Of a DNA stretch of 10,654 nt, positions 5,405 to 10,654 are shown one piece after another. The notes under the pieces are model-generated. The model saw nothing but the letters and a program-made list of their open reading frames with translations, was not told where the DNA came from and searched no databases. This DNA is from an uncultured Bacteroides sp. (GTDB lineage Bacteria > Bacteroidota > Bacteroidia > Bacteroidales > Bacteroidaceae). The stretch is from the NCBI GenBank assembly GCA_947071285.1, contig CAMTFK010000163.1:1-10654 (forward strand). The letters run 5' to 3'. Positions within the stretch are counted from its first letter, which is position 1. Each line of letters opens with the position of its first letter. The position numbers and the translations under genes were made by a program.

Positions 5405-7402
5405 TTATTTATAGATAATCAAGGCAGATTGTGCCGGAACTATCACTTCCGAACCGTAAAGCGTGCCCAATCCATTTTCACTGATGAAACCATCCTTGCA
5501 AACCACCGTATACTTACCTTCGGGAACAGCCAATTTAGCCGGTTCCTTGCGCGAGTTCAACGCTACAATGATATCTTCCCAAGCATCACCATTGGCATTT
5601 TCTTTTAAGCGGTAAGCTATCAGATTGCTTCCTTCTACCGGAAGAAACTCCAAATGCTTGCGCACCAGGTCCGCATTGCCCATACGGAAAGCCGGATGGT
5701 TCTTACGCAACTGTATCAATCCCTTATAATAAGCAAATACATCCGCATGTTCGGCTTTGCGCTTCCAGTCAATGGCGTTGATGGAATCGGGACTTTCATA
5801 ACTATTATGCACCCCCTTCTTATCGCGCATCACTTCTTCACCGGCTTGTATGAAAGGAATGCCTTGTGAGGTGAACACCGCCGTCTGTGCCAGTTTATCC
5901 AATTTAGCCAATTCCTGCGGCGTAATGCCCGACACACTTACATTCAGCCTGTCCACCAGACACATATCATCGTGGCAGGAAACGTAACTAATCATCTGTG
6001 TGGGTTGCTCCGCCCAGGAAGCCTTGCTATAGTTCACCGAATCATTATCCACCTGCGGATGCTTGATAGCACCGACAATGCCGAACTTGATACTCTCTTC
6101 CCCGCCCGGAACTCCTGCAAGGAAAGCTCCCTGATGATTATCATTGAAGGGACCACGCAAGCCGTCGCGCATCTCATCAGAGAATGCAGCAATGCCCGGC
6201 ATCCGGTAAGTATTCGCCTTCATAGCCAACGAGTCTTCCGGCATCTGGGGAGCTTTTGCCGCCCAACCTTCACCATAAATAATGATACTCGGGTCGACCG
6301 CCGTAGCAGCCTTGCGGATTTCGTTCATGGTTGTGATATCGTGGATACCCATCAAGTCGAAACGGAAACCGTCAAGATGATACTCGTTCAACCAGTGTAA
6401 TACGGACTCTATCATATATTTCCGCATCATGGGCCGGTTACTTGCCGTTTCATTGCCACAAGCGGATGCATCTGCAAAACTTCCGTCCGGCATCTGACGA
6501 TAGAAATAGCCGGGAACCGTACGTTCAAAGTTACTTTCGGAAGTATTGAAAGTATGGTTGTACACCACATCCAGCACCACGCGGATGCCTGCTTTATGCA
6601 AAGCCTGCACCATTTGCTTGAATTCTTTGATGCGGATGGAAGGATTATAGGGATCGGTGGAATACGAGCCGTCGGGCACGTTATAGTTCTGCGGATCATA
6701 TCCCCAGTTGTATTTATTCTCGTCCAACTTGGTTTCGTCTACGGAAGCATAGTCATAAGATGGCAAAATATGCACATGCGTCACACCCAATTCTTTCAGA
6801 TGGTCGATACCCGTTGCCAGTTTCTCGGGGCTCAATGTGCCTTCTTCTGTCAAAGCAAGGAATTTACCTTTATTCTGAATACCGGATGAAGGGTCGATAG
6901 AGAAATCACGGTGATGCATTTCATAGATAATGGCATCCGCCGGAGAAGCCAATGCAGGACGTTTGTCTGCCGCCCAACCTTCGGGATCGGTCGCCTTCAT
7001 GTCGATGATGGCGGCACGCTTTCCGTTCACTCCCACCGCTTTGGCATTGATGCCCGGAGTGTCGCCCAGCCATTTATCATTGATTTTCACATTGAACGTA
7101 TAGAATTTGCCCATCAGGTCTTTCTCCACCTTAGCGGTCCAGGTTCCTTCTTTATCAGGCTCCATCGAAATGGTTTCGTAAGCATGTCCACCGTCGCCTG
7201 CATCAAACAACATCAGGCGCACTTCATCGGCAGTAGGTGCCCACAATGTAAAATTGGTCACTTCGGGAGTATAATCCATTTCCGCAAGGTTGCCCGAACG
7301 GACGGGGTACAACTCATAAGATGCGTACTCTTTCTTTGCCGGAGCACAACTGACAACCGTAGCTGCGGCTACTCCAATCAAGGCAAGTTCATTCAGTTTC
7401 AT
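5405..7402 (-). CDS. pulA: Type I pullulanase-like alpha-glucan debranching enzyme, lipoprotein (GH13)
   Basis: 665 residues. A signal peptide with lipobox VVSC (Cys-19) makes it an envelope lipoprotein. Residues about 45-140 form an N-terminal CBM48-like domain (FTLWAPTADEVRLMLFD). The GH13 barrel follows with the type I pullulanase signature YNWGYDP (231-237), region I DVVYNH (278-283), region II DGFRFD with nucleophile Asp-349, region III YGEGW with acid/base Glu-378, and region IV SCHDD with Asp-478. A C-terminal beta domain ends the protein. It should hydrolyse alpha-1,6 branches of pullulan, glycogen or starch fragments, feeding maltodextrin use. All catalytic residues are present. It lies 45 bases downstream of ruvC with no own promoter seen, so it probably shares the DUF4286-ruvC transcript, an odd pairing of functions. 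Precise specificity is not proven by sequence. Confidence 0.93.
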   Translation of the reverse strand: MKLNELALIGVAAATVVSCAPAKKEYASYELYPVRSGNLAEMDYTPEVTNFTLWAPTADEVRLMLFDAGDGGHAYETISMEPDKEGTWTAKVEKDLMGKFYTFNVKINDKWLGDTPGINAKAVGVNGKRAAIIDMKATDPEGWAADKRPALASPADAIIYEMHHRDFSIDPSSGIQNKGKFLALTEEGTLSPEKLATGIDHLKELGVTHVHILPSYDYASVDETKLDENKYNWGYDPQNYNVPDGSYSTDPYNPSIRIKEFKQMVQALHKAGIRVVLDVVYNHTFNTSESNFERTVPGYFYRQMPDGSFADASACGNETASNRPMMRKYMIESVLHWLNEYHLDGFRFDLMGIHDITTMNEIRKAATAVDPSIIIYGEGWAAKAPQMPEDSLAMKANTYRMPGIAAFSDEMRDGLRGPFNDNHQGAFLAGVPGGEESIKFGIVGAIKHPQVDNDSVNYSKASWAEQPTQMISYVSCHDDMCLVDRLNVSVSGITPQELAKLDKLAQTAVFTSQGIPFIQAGEEVMRDKKGVHNSYESPDSINAIDWKRKAEHADVFAYYKGLIQLRKNHPAFRMGNADLVRKHLEFLPVEGSNLIAYRLKENANGDAWEDIIVALNSRKEPAKLAVPEGKYTVVCKDGFISENGLGTLYGSEVIVPAQSALIIYK

Positions 7403-7447
7403 GGTAGTTATTTAATGATTAATATTTAGTGTTTAGTGACAGACGAT

Positions 7448-8017
7448 TCATTTCTTCACTTTATCAGGGTTCTTGGCTATGAAATCTTTCCAACCGCTAT
7501 ATCCCTTCTCCATCGTGGGGCGCCCCATTTGCAGAAAGTGGCAATAAGCGGCGGCAAGTCCATCCGTAGCATCCATAAAGGTAGGCATATCTTCCTTTGC
7601 CAGATGGAGCATGCGTTGCAGCATGTCCGCCACCTGCTCCTTGGAAGCCTGTCCGTTTCCGGTGATAGCCATTTTTATTTTCAGGGGAGCATATTCCGTG
7701 ATAGGTATATCCCGGATAAGCGCGGCAGCCATCGCCACCCCTTGTGCACGTCCCAACTTCAGCATAGATTGCACATTCTTTCCGAAAAAGGGAGCTTCAA
7801 TGGCAAGTTCGTCAGGCAGATAACTCTCGATGATGCTCAGCACCCGTTCGTGTATATGGCGCAGTTTGAGATAATGGTCACCGAACTTACGCAGGTCGAT
7901 AATGCCCATTGCAATCATCTCAGGCCTTGTTCCACGCACACGCAACACCCCGTAGCCCATAATGGTGGTACCGGGGTCGATACCCAGAATTATCTTTTCC
8001 TTAACCGGTTGTATCAC
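7448..8017 (-). CDS. ruvC: Holliday junction resolvase RuvC (crossover junction endodeoxyribonuclease)
   Basis: 189 residues, normal for RuvC. The RNase H-like fold is shown by the first strand ILGIDPGTTIMGYGV with Asp-14, then LAIEAPFFGKN with Glu-74, and the closing DATDGLAAAYCH with Asp-149 and Asp-152. These match the four acidic metal ligands of E. coli RuvC (Asp-7, Glu-66, Asp-138, Asp-141). It cuts Holliday junctions symmetrically in the cytoplasm, working with RuvAB, which are not encoded here. The start is GTG at 8017; this fits because its GTGA overlaps the TGA stop of the DUF4286 gene, giving translational coupling, and the reading frame has no closer ATG before the first conserved strand. 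The short extension past the last active-site helix (160-189) is unremarkable. Confidence 0.95.
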   Translation of the reverse strand: MIQPVKEKIILGIDPGTTIMGYGVLRVRGTRPEMIAMGIIDLRKFGDHYLKLRHIHERVLSIIESYLPDELAIEAPFFGKNVQSMLKLGRAQGVAMAAALIRDIPITEYAPLKIKMAITGNGQASKEQVADMLQRMLHLAKEDMPTFMDATDGLAAAYCHFLQMGRPTMEKGYSGWKDFIAKNPDKVKK

Positions 8018-8319
8018 TCTATTACCTCCATCAGGGTAGGAAATCCAACCACTTTATCTTTGAATATCTTCACCAGTTCTTCATTCAGCTTTGCCCCCTG
8101 GTCCAAATGCCAGCGATGCAAAATTCCCGAGCTTTCTACTTCAAACTGAAGCGAATAGCACGTGCTTCCCTCTTCACGGTGGCTCAGTACGCGAACAATG
8201 CGCGGCGCACTCAGTGCTCCGGACTTCCCCACTTCGGGGATATAAAACTCTTTTATCCAAATCAGGAAGTTATCTTCCTGTCCTTCTTCTACCTGATAGG
8301 TGGTATTATAAATCAGCAT
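8014..8319 (-). CDS. DUF4286 family small protein
   Basis: 101 residues from the ATG at 8319; an upstream TTG at 8355 lies beside the -7 box and is not credible as a start. The protein opens MLIYNTTYQVEEG, has a conserved Trp-containing helix (FLIWIKEFYIPEV), a central strand ending CYSLQFEV, and closes VVGFPTLMEVI. This is the typical layout of the DUF4286 family of Bacteroidetes, which looks like a small ferredoxin-like alpha/beta fold related to dimeric monooxygenase-type proteins; no catalytic residues are evident and the function is unknown. It is cytoplasmic (no signal peptide) and is the first gene of the DUF4286-ruvC-pulA operon, overlapping ruvC by four bases. Confidence 0.85.
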   Translation of the reverse strand: MLIYNTTYQVEEGQEDNFLIWIKEFYIPEVGKSGALSAPRIVRVLSHREEGSTCYSLQFEVESSGILHRWHLDQGAKLNEELVKIFKDKVVGFPTLMEVIE

Positions 8320-8343
8320 AATTTTTTCTTTCACTTTGTTTCG

Positions 8344-8351
8344 CAAACATA
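8344..8351 (-). promoter_or_regulatory. -7 box for the DUF4286-ruvC-pulA operon
   Basis: TATGTTTG on the minus strand matches TAnnTTTG and lies 24 bases before the ATG at 8319. No clear TTTG is found 19-22 bases upstream, so the -33 part is weak. It stands back to back with the tRNA promoter. Confidence 0.55.
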
Positions 8352-8374
8352 GCAATTATTTCAGAATAATGCAT

Positions 8375-8382
8375 TATATTTG
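8375..8382 (+). promoter_or_regulatory. -7 box for the tRNA-Ala gene
   Basis: TATATTTG matches the Bacteroides -7 consensus on the plus strand, about 50 bases before the tRNA 5' end, leaving room for a processed leader. No good -33 TTTG is seen at the right distance. Confidence 0.5.
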
Positions 8383-8431
8383 CGCCACCAAAATGCAGGA
8401 ATTACCGCAAACGTTGGCAAAAGAATGAAAC

Positions 8432-8505
8432 GGGGCGTTAGCTCATCTGGCTAGAGCGCGACACTGGCAGTGTCGAGGTGATCGGTTCGAGTCCGATACG
8501 CTCCA
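8432..8505 (+). tRNA. tRNA-Ala (anticodon GGC)
   Basis: 74-nt cloverleaf. Acceptor arms GGGGCGT and ACGCTCC pair with the G3-U70 pair that marks alanine tRNAs; the discriminator base is A. D arm GCTC/GAGC; anticodon stem CGACA/TGTCG with loop CTGGCAG, hence anticodon GGC reading GCC and GCU; T arm ATCGG/CCGAT with loop TTCGAGT. CCA is not encoded (CAA follows), so it must be added by the tRNA nucleotidyltransferase. It stands alone between the DUF4286 operon (divergent) and tonB (convergent). Confidence 0.95.
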
Positions 8506-8527
8506 CAACTCAGCATCACTGATGCAC

Positions 8528-8583
8528 AAAAAGACATCGCCCGGCTTTAATAAACTGATATTAAAGCCGGGCGATGTCTTTTT
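8528..8583. terminator. Bidirectional intrinsic terminator between tRNA-Ala and tonB
   Basis: Perfect 25-bp inverted repeat (8528-8552 with 8559-8583) around the 6-base loop AACTGA. The GC-rich core GACATCGCCCGGC is flanked by A-run and T-run, so transcripts from either side end in a U tract: the tRNA from the left and tonB (stop at 8603) from the right. It starts 22 bases after the tRNA. Confidence 0.93.
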
Positions 8584-8602
8584 TCATGTATCAATACCTC
8601 TG

Positions 8603-9286
8603 CTACTGCAATTTAAATGTCACAGGAACCGTAAATTTGCAACGTACGGGAACGCCACGTTGTTTACCCGGTTTCCATTTCGGCATAGTGGAAATAACGC
8701 GGACGGCTTCTTTGTCCAGATAAGGGTCGATACCTTTGGCTACCTTTACGTCCACAATGCTACCATCCTTGTTCACTACGAATTGCACAGTTACACGACC
8801 TTGCGTGCCGGTTTCCTGCGGAATGGTAGGATATTTAATGTTATCTCTCAGATAGCGCATCAGTCCCACCATACCACCATTCAAGAAATCAGGTTTTTCC
8901 TCTACCACTTCGAAGATTTCATCTTCCACCGGCACCTCTTCGTCCACTGTAGTAGCTATGTGTTTGATTTCCACATTTTCACCTGTTTCCTCGGAAGAGG
9001 CAATCGTAGTTTCTTCCAATTCTGTTTCATCATCTATAATCGTCAGAATTTCAGTAATCGCAGCAACCGGTGGTGGAGGGGGAGCAATTTCGGGTTGCTT
9101 CGAGATAGGGATTTCCATGTCCTGTTCAAATACATTCTCAGTAATACCACCGCTCGTGTCAATTCGGATATCACGCGTCCATTCAAATGCAATGAACATG
9201 AAGGCCAGCACAATTACATAACCTACAAGCAGCCATGTTGGCTTCTTACTTTCCAGGTTCGCTTTGGGTGTTTTCTTGATTTCCAT
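8603..9286 (-). CDS. tonB: Energy transducer TonB
   Basis: 227 residues, the usual length. It has a short basic cytoplasmic start, one uncleaved transmembrane anchor (about 17-35), then a periplasmic linker with PPPPP (69-73) and a long acidic stretch rich in Glu/Asp (about 85-131). The C-terminal TonB domain (about 139-227) shows the conserved YP (152-153), GRVTVQFVVNKDGSI and the ending MPKWKPGKQRGVPVRCKFTV, shared by Bacteroidetes TonB proteins. It passes proton-motive energy from ExbB/ExbD to outer-membrane SusC-type and other TonB-dependent transporters; none of those genes is in the window. It is single, convergent to tRNA-Ala and ends at the shared terminator. No exact -7 box was found upstream; TATCTTTA at 9397-9390 (minus strand) is one base off consensus. 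Confidence 0.93.
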   Translation of the reverse strand: MEIKKTPKANLESKKPTWLLVGYVIVLAFMFIAFEWTRDIRIDTSGGITENVFEQDMEIPISKQPEIAPPPPPVAAITEILTIIDDETELEETTIASSEETGENVEIKHIATTVDEEVPVEDEIFEVVEEKPDFLNGGMVGLMRYLRDNIKYPTIPQETGTQGRVTVQFVVNKDGSIVDVKVAKGIDPYLDKEAVRVISTMPKWKPGKQRGVPVRCKFTVPVTFKLQ

Positions 9287-9553
9287 AGTTTCAAATTGAT
9301 TACCGCATAATGTTTATTTGTTTATGAACAGAACATTATACAGATATTGTTAGTAATATGAAAAACATCAGTGGCCACTTCTGCTGTTCTAAAGATAATA
9401 AAATGTTGATTAGGTTGTTATCACAGAAGCCTTTAAATATGCTTTTTTAAGAGGGATTCGGCAAAATTATTTAATTGAAAGATTATTTACGATTTGTGTT
9501 ATTTTTCCTGATATTCCGCCTTCCCAACCACTGGAATACTAAACACACAAGCC
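9287..9553. other. Intergenic region upstream of tonB, no gene seen
   Basis: AT-rich, without a supported frame on either strand. It should hold the tonB promoter: only the near-consensus TATCTTTA (9397-9390, minus strand) was found. The rest of the gap up to the HU-like gene is taken up by two palindromic elements described separately. Confidence 0.5.
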
Positions 9554-9605
9554 CCCTTCCACCCTGTTCAATCCCTTTATCCATCGGACTTACAGGATGG
9601 AAGGG
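9554..9605 (+). repeat. 52-nt hairpin repeat, copy 1 (left of the HU-like gene)
   Basis: Arms CCCTTCCACCCTGT (9554-9567) and ACAGGATGGAAGGG (9592-9605) pair at 13 of 14 positions around a 24-base loop that contains CCCTTTATCCATCGG. The reverse complement of the element at 10498-10549 has the same length, the same arm and loop sizes, the same ends and loop core, and 38 of 52 identical bases. It is therefore a member of a repeat family rather than a lone hairpin. No T-run follows it. Confidence 0.75.
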
Positions 9606-9643
9606 TGTTGTGACTCCATAACAGATATAGTATATTGAGACTA

Positions 9644-9787
9644 TGCATAGGGTATTATCATGTTTTCAATGAAGCATCATCAGGTGTTGACGGCTGTCAG
9701 TAAGTCGGCTGACGGCCGCCAACATATTTACTGACAACTGTCAGTTGACTTGCTGACAGCCGTCAACACTTGATAATACCTTATGCA
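9644..9787. repeat. 144-bp compound palindrome upstream of the HU-like gene
   Basis: Outer inverted repeat: 9644-9660 (TGCATAGGGTATTATCA) with 9771-9787, 16 of 17 pairs. Inside lie two tandem 40-nt hairpin units separated by TATT. Unit 1 (9685-9724) has arms TGTTGACGGCTGTCAG / CTGACGGCCGCCAACA with an 8-base loop. Unit 2 (9729-9768) has arms TACTGACAACTGTCAG / CTGACAGCCGTCAACA with an 8-base loop. The far arms of the two units are also complementary (9684-9706 with 9747-9769, 22 of 23), so the block can fold either as two hairpins or as one long one. All arm differences are transitions. It stops five bases before the -33 element of the HU-like gene promoter. Confidence 0.8.
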
Positions 9788-9791
9788 AAAC

Positions 9792-9822
9792 TTGTTCTTC
9801 CTATATATAAATGCTATCTTTG
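9792..9822 (+). promoter_or_regulatory. Bacteroides-type promoter of the HU-like gene
   Basis: TTG (9792-9794), 20-base spacer, then TATCTTTG (9815-9822): a full match to the -33/-7 consensus. Transcription should begin near 9828, giving a leader of about 20 AT-rich bases. This fixes the start codon at 9849 and excludes the upstream in-frame ATG at 9783, which lies before the promoter. Confidence 0.82.
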
Positions 9823-9848
9823 TATCGTTACTTATAAAACGACAAACA

Positions 9849-10487
9849 ATGGCTATCCTTTTTGAATGGTATGAGAATCCGGTACCAAACAACCAAACGG
9901 ACAAAAAAACAATCCATGCACGCATCACCCTCAATGGAAAAGTAGAAACTGACGATATTCGCCACAAAATACAGGCACGCTGTTCACTGACGGAAACGGA
10001 TGTGTCGGCAGTGCTCGACGCGCTCTCACACGTGATGGGCGAAGAACTGGCGGAAGGAAGACAGGTGCACCTGGACGGCATCGGATACTTTCATCCCACG
10101 CTGAAATGCGAGGAGGGAATCACGATGGATACGAAACGAAAAAATGAGAAAGTGAAGCTGAAAGGCATCAAGTTCCGAGCCGACCAGGCTTTGAAGAACG
10201 AGGTGGGACCGGTGAAGCTAAAAAATATCAGTCACAGCGGACACTCCAGCAAGTTGTCGAATGCGGAGATAGACATACGGTTGAAAGCATATTTTGCCGA
10301 ACACCAATTGATGACGCGTCTGGATTTTCAGCAAATATGTGGTTTCATGCGGTCGAAAGCGACGGAGCATCTGAAAAGGCTGAAGGAAGAAGGCAAAATT
10401 GAGAATATCGGACGGCGGATGCAGCCGATATATGTACCGGTAGCGGGATACTACGGAATCAATAAAGACAAAACAGTGATGAGATAG
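9849..10487 (+). CDS. HU-like DNA-binding protein with C-terminal winged helix (HU-HIG type)
   Basis: 212 residues from the ATG at 9849. The N-terminal part (about 1-125) resembles the HU-like (HU-HIG) domain of Bacteroidetes: MAILFEWYENP start, helical region ETDVSAVLDALSHVMGEELA (49-68), and the turn GRQVHLDGIGYF (70-81) leading into the DNA-binding arm; the basic stretch MDTKRKNEKVKLKGIKFR (93-110) follows. A Ser/His-rich linker (126-136) joins a second domain (about 137-200) that reads as a winged helix: LTRLDF-like helix (MTRLDFQQICG), recognition helix SKATEHLKRLKEEG and wing KIENIGRRMQPIYVP. Family knowledge: HU domains bind and bend DNA with little sequence preference; the added wHTH may give specificity. 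It stands alone on the plus strand, bracketed by palindromic repeats it may bind (inference). Known members are often called histone-like proteins. Confidence 0.85.
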   Translation: MAILFEWYENPVPNNQTDKKTIHARITLNGKVETDDIRHKIQARCSLTETDVSAVLDALSHVMGEELAEGRQVHLDGIGYFHPTLKCEEGITMDTKRKNEKVKLKGIKFRADQALKNEVGPVKLKNISHSGHSSKLSNAEIDIRLKAYFAEHQLMTRLDFQQICGFMRSKATEHLKRLKEEGKIENIGRRMQPIYVPVAGYYGINKDKTVMR

Positions 10488-10497
10488 GCACAAAACG

Positions 10498-10549
10498 CCC
10501 TTCCACACGCTAATACCGATGAGTAAAGGGTTACAAGCGTGTGGAAGGG
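10498..10549 (-). repeat. 52-nt hairpin repeat, copy 2 (right of the HU-like gene, inverted)
   Basis: Arms CCCTTCCACACGCT (10498-10511) and AGCGTGTGGAAGGG (10536-10549) pair perfectly (14 bp) around a 24-base loop. In the opposite orientation it matches copy 1 at 9554-9605, with the loop core CCCTTTACTCATCGG. Where the inner arms differ between copies, both sides have changed together, so pairing is kept. It begins 11 bases after the HU-like stop and could also act to end or protect that transcript, although an A-run rather than a T-run follows. Confidence 0.78.
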
Positions 10550-10553
10550 GAAC

Positions 10554-10600
10554 AAAAAAAACGCTGATATCATTGCCGTTACACGACAACAATATCAGCG
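10554..10600 (-). terminator. Intrinsic terminator for a gene entering from the right
   Basis: On the minus strand, a 14-position stem (10600-10587 with 10575-10562; 12 Watson-Crick and 2 G-U pairs) with an 11-base loop is followed by eight T's. The two non-standard pairs are G-U only in minus-strand RNA (A-C on the other strand), which supports this direction. Confidence 0.75.
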
Positions 10601-10654
10601 CGACCCACTATTTATTACAGAGATGAAAGTCTTCTATAAAGGTACGACCTCCCC
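10601..10654 (-). other. Right edge: probable 3' end of a minus-strand gene
   Basis: The terminator at 10554-10600 implies a minus-strand transcript arriving from beyond the window. Two frames could be its end: one finishing in GGRTFIEDFHLCNK with TAG at 10608-10610, the other finishing in RSYLYRRLSSL with TAA at 10615-10617. Too little is present to choose or to name a product. Confidence 0.3.

Noticed and set aside
7436..8149. Long plus-strand frame opposite ruvC and the DUF4286 gene
   Set aside because: It is antisense to two well-recognised genes, and its translation is rich in His, Arg and Ser with no domain signal.
8522..9310. Long plus-strand frame opposite tonB
   Set aside because: It starts inside the tRNA/tonB terminator and is antisense to an unmistakable TonB protein.
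9685..9768. CRISPR-like array
   Set aside because: Only two units, which are themselves hairpins with a 4-base spacer; no spacer-length unique sequences and no cas genes.
9644..9787. Invertible promoter switch of the Bacteroides capsule type
   Set aside because: The inverted repeats do not enclose a promoter: the TTG/TATCTTTG pair lies outside at 9792-9822, no TAnnTTTG is seen inside, and no invertase gene is nearby.
9783..9848. N-terminal extension of the HU-like protein from the ATG at 9783
   Set aside because: This ATG lies upstream of the promoter elements (9792-9822) and would not be on the transcript; MAILFEWYENP from 9849 is a natural start.

Overview
The window looks like a chromosomal segment of a human-gut Bacteroides. 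Evidence: promoters of the Bacteroides type (TTTG/TTG at -33, TAnnTTTG at -7), AT-rich leaders without clear Shine-Dalgarno sequences, many lipoproteins with a Cys lipobox, a GH13 pullulanase lipoprotein, an energy-transducing TonB, and an HU-like protein with a C-terminal winged helix. Species cannot be fixed from the sequence alone.

Left part (about 27-4830, all on the minus strand, read right to left): a promoter drives a double-cassette, ModF-like ABC ATPase. Fifteen bases later comes a lipid-anchored TPR protein with one membrane helix and a C-terminal helix-turn-helix-like region. A new, well-formed promoter then drives a 6-bladed beta-propeller lipoprotein, followed by a tiny lipoprotein reading frame with no normal start codon and a 137-residue secreted cysteine-containing protein of unknown family. 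The TPR/HTH protein, propeller and small exported proteins look like a sensing and surface cassette; this is inferred from gene order only.

Middle (about 4793-8520): a roughly 600-base gap holds a probable decayed DUF6132-like small membrane protein gene on the plus strand and a strong hairpin. Beyond it is a minus-strand operon, DUF4286 gene - ruvC - pulA. The DUF4286 stop and the ruvC GTG start overlap by four bases. Diverging from this operon is tRNA-Ala(GGC) on the plus strand.

Right part (8521-10654): a 25-bp perfect hairpin with A/T tails serves as a shared terminator between the tRNA and a convergent tonB gene. The 560-base gap upstream of the HU-like gene holds the most unusual material in the window: a 52-nt hairpin repeat and a 144-bp compound palindrome made of two tandem 40-nt hairpin units inside a 17-bp outer inverted repeat. 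The palindrome abuts a consensus promoter for the HU-HIG-like gene. A second, diverged copy of the 52-nt hairpin lies in opposite orientation just after that gene. A minus-strand terminator near the right edge implies a gene entering from beyond the window.
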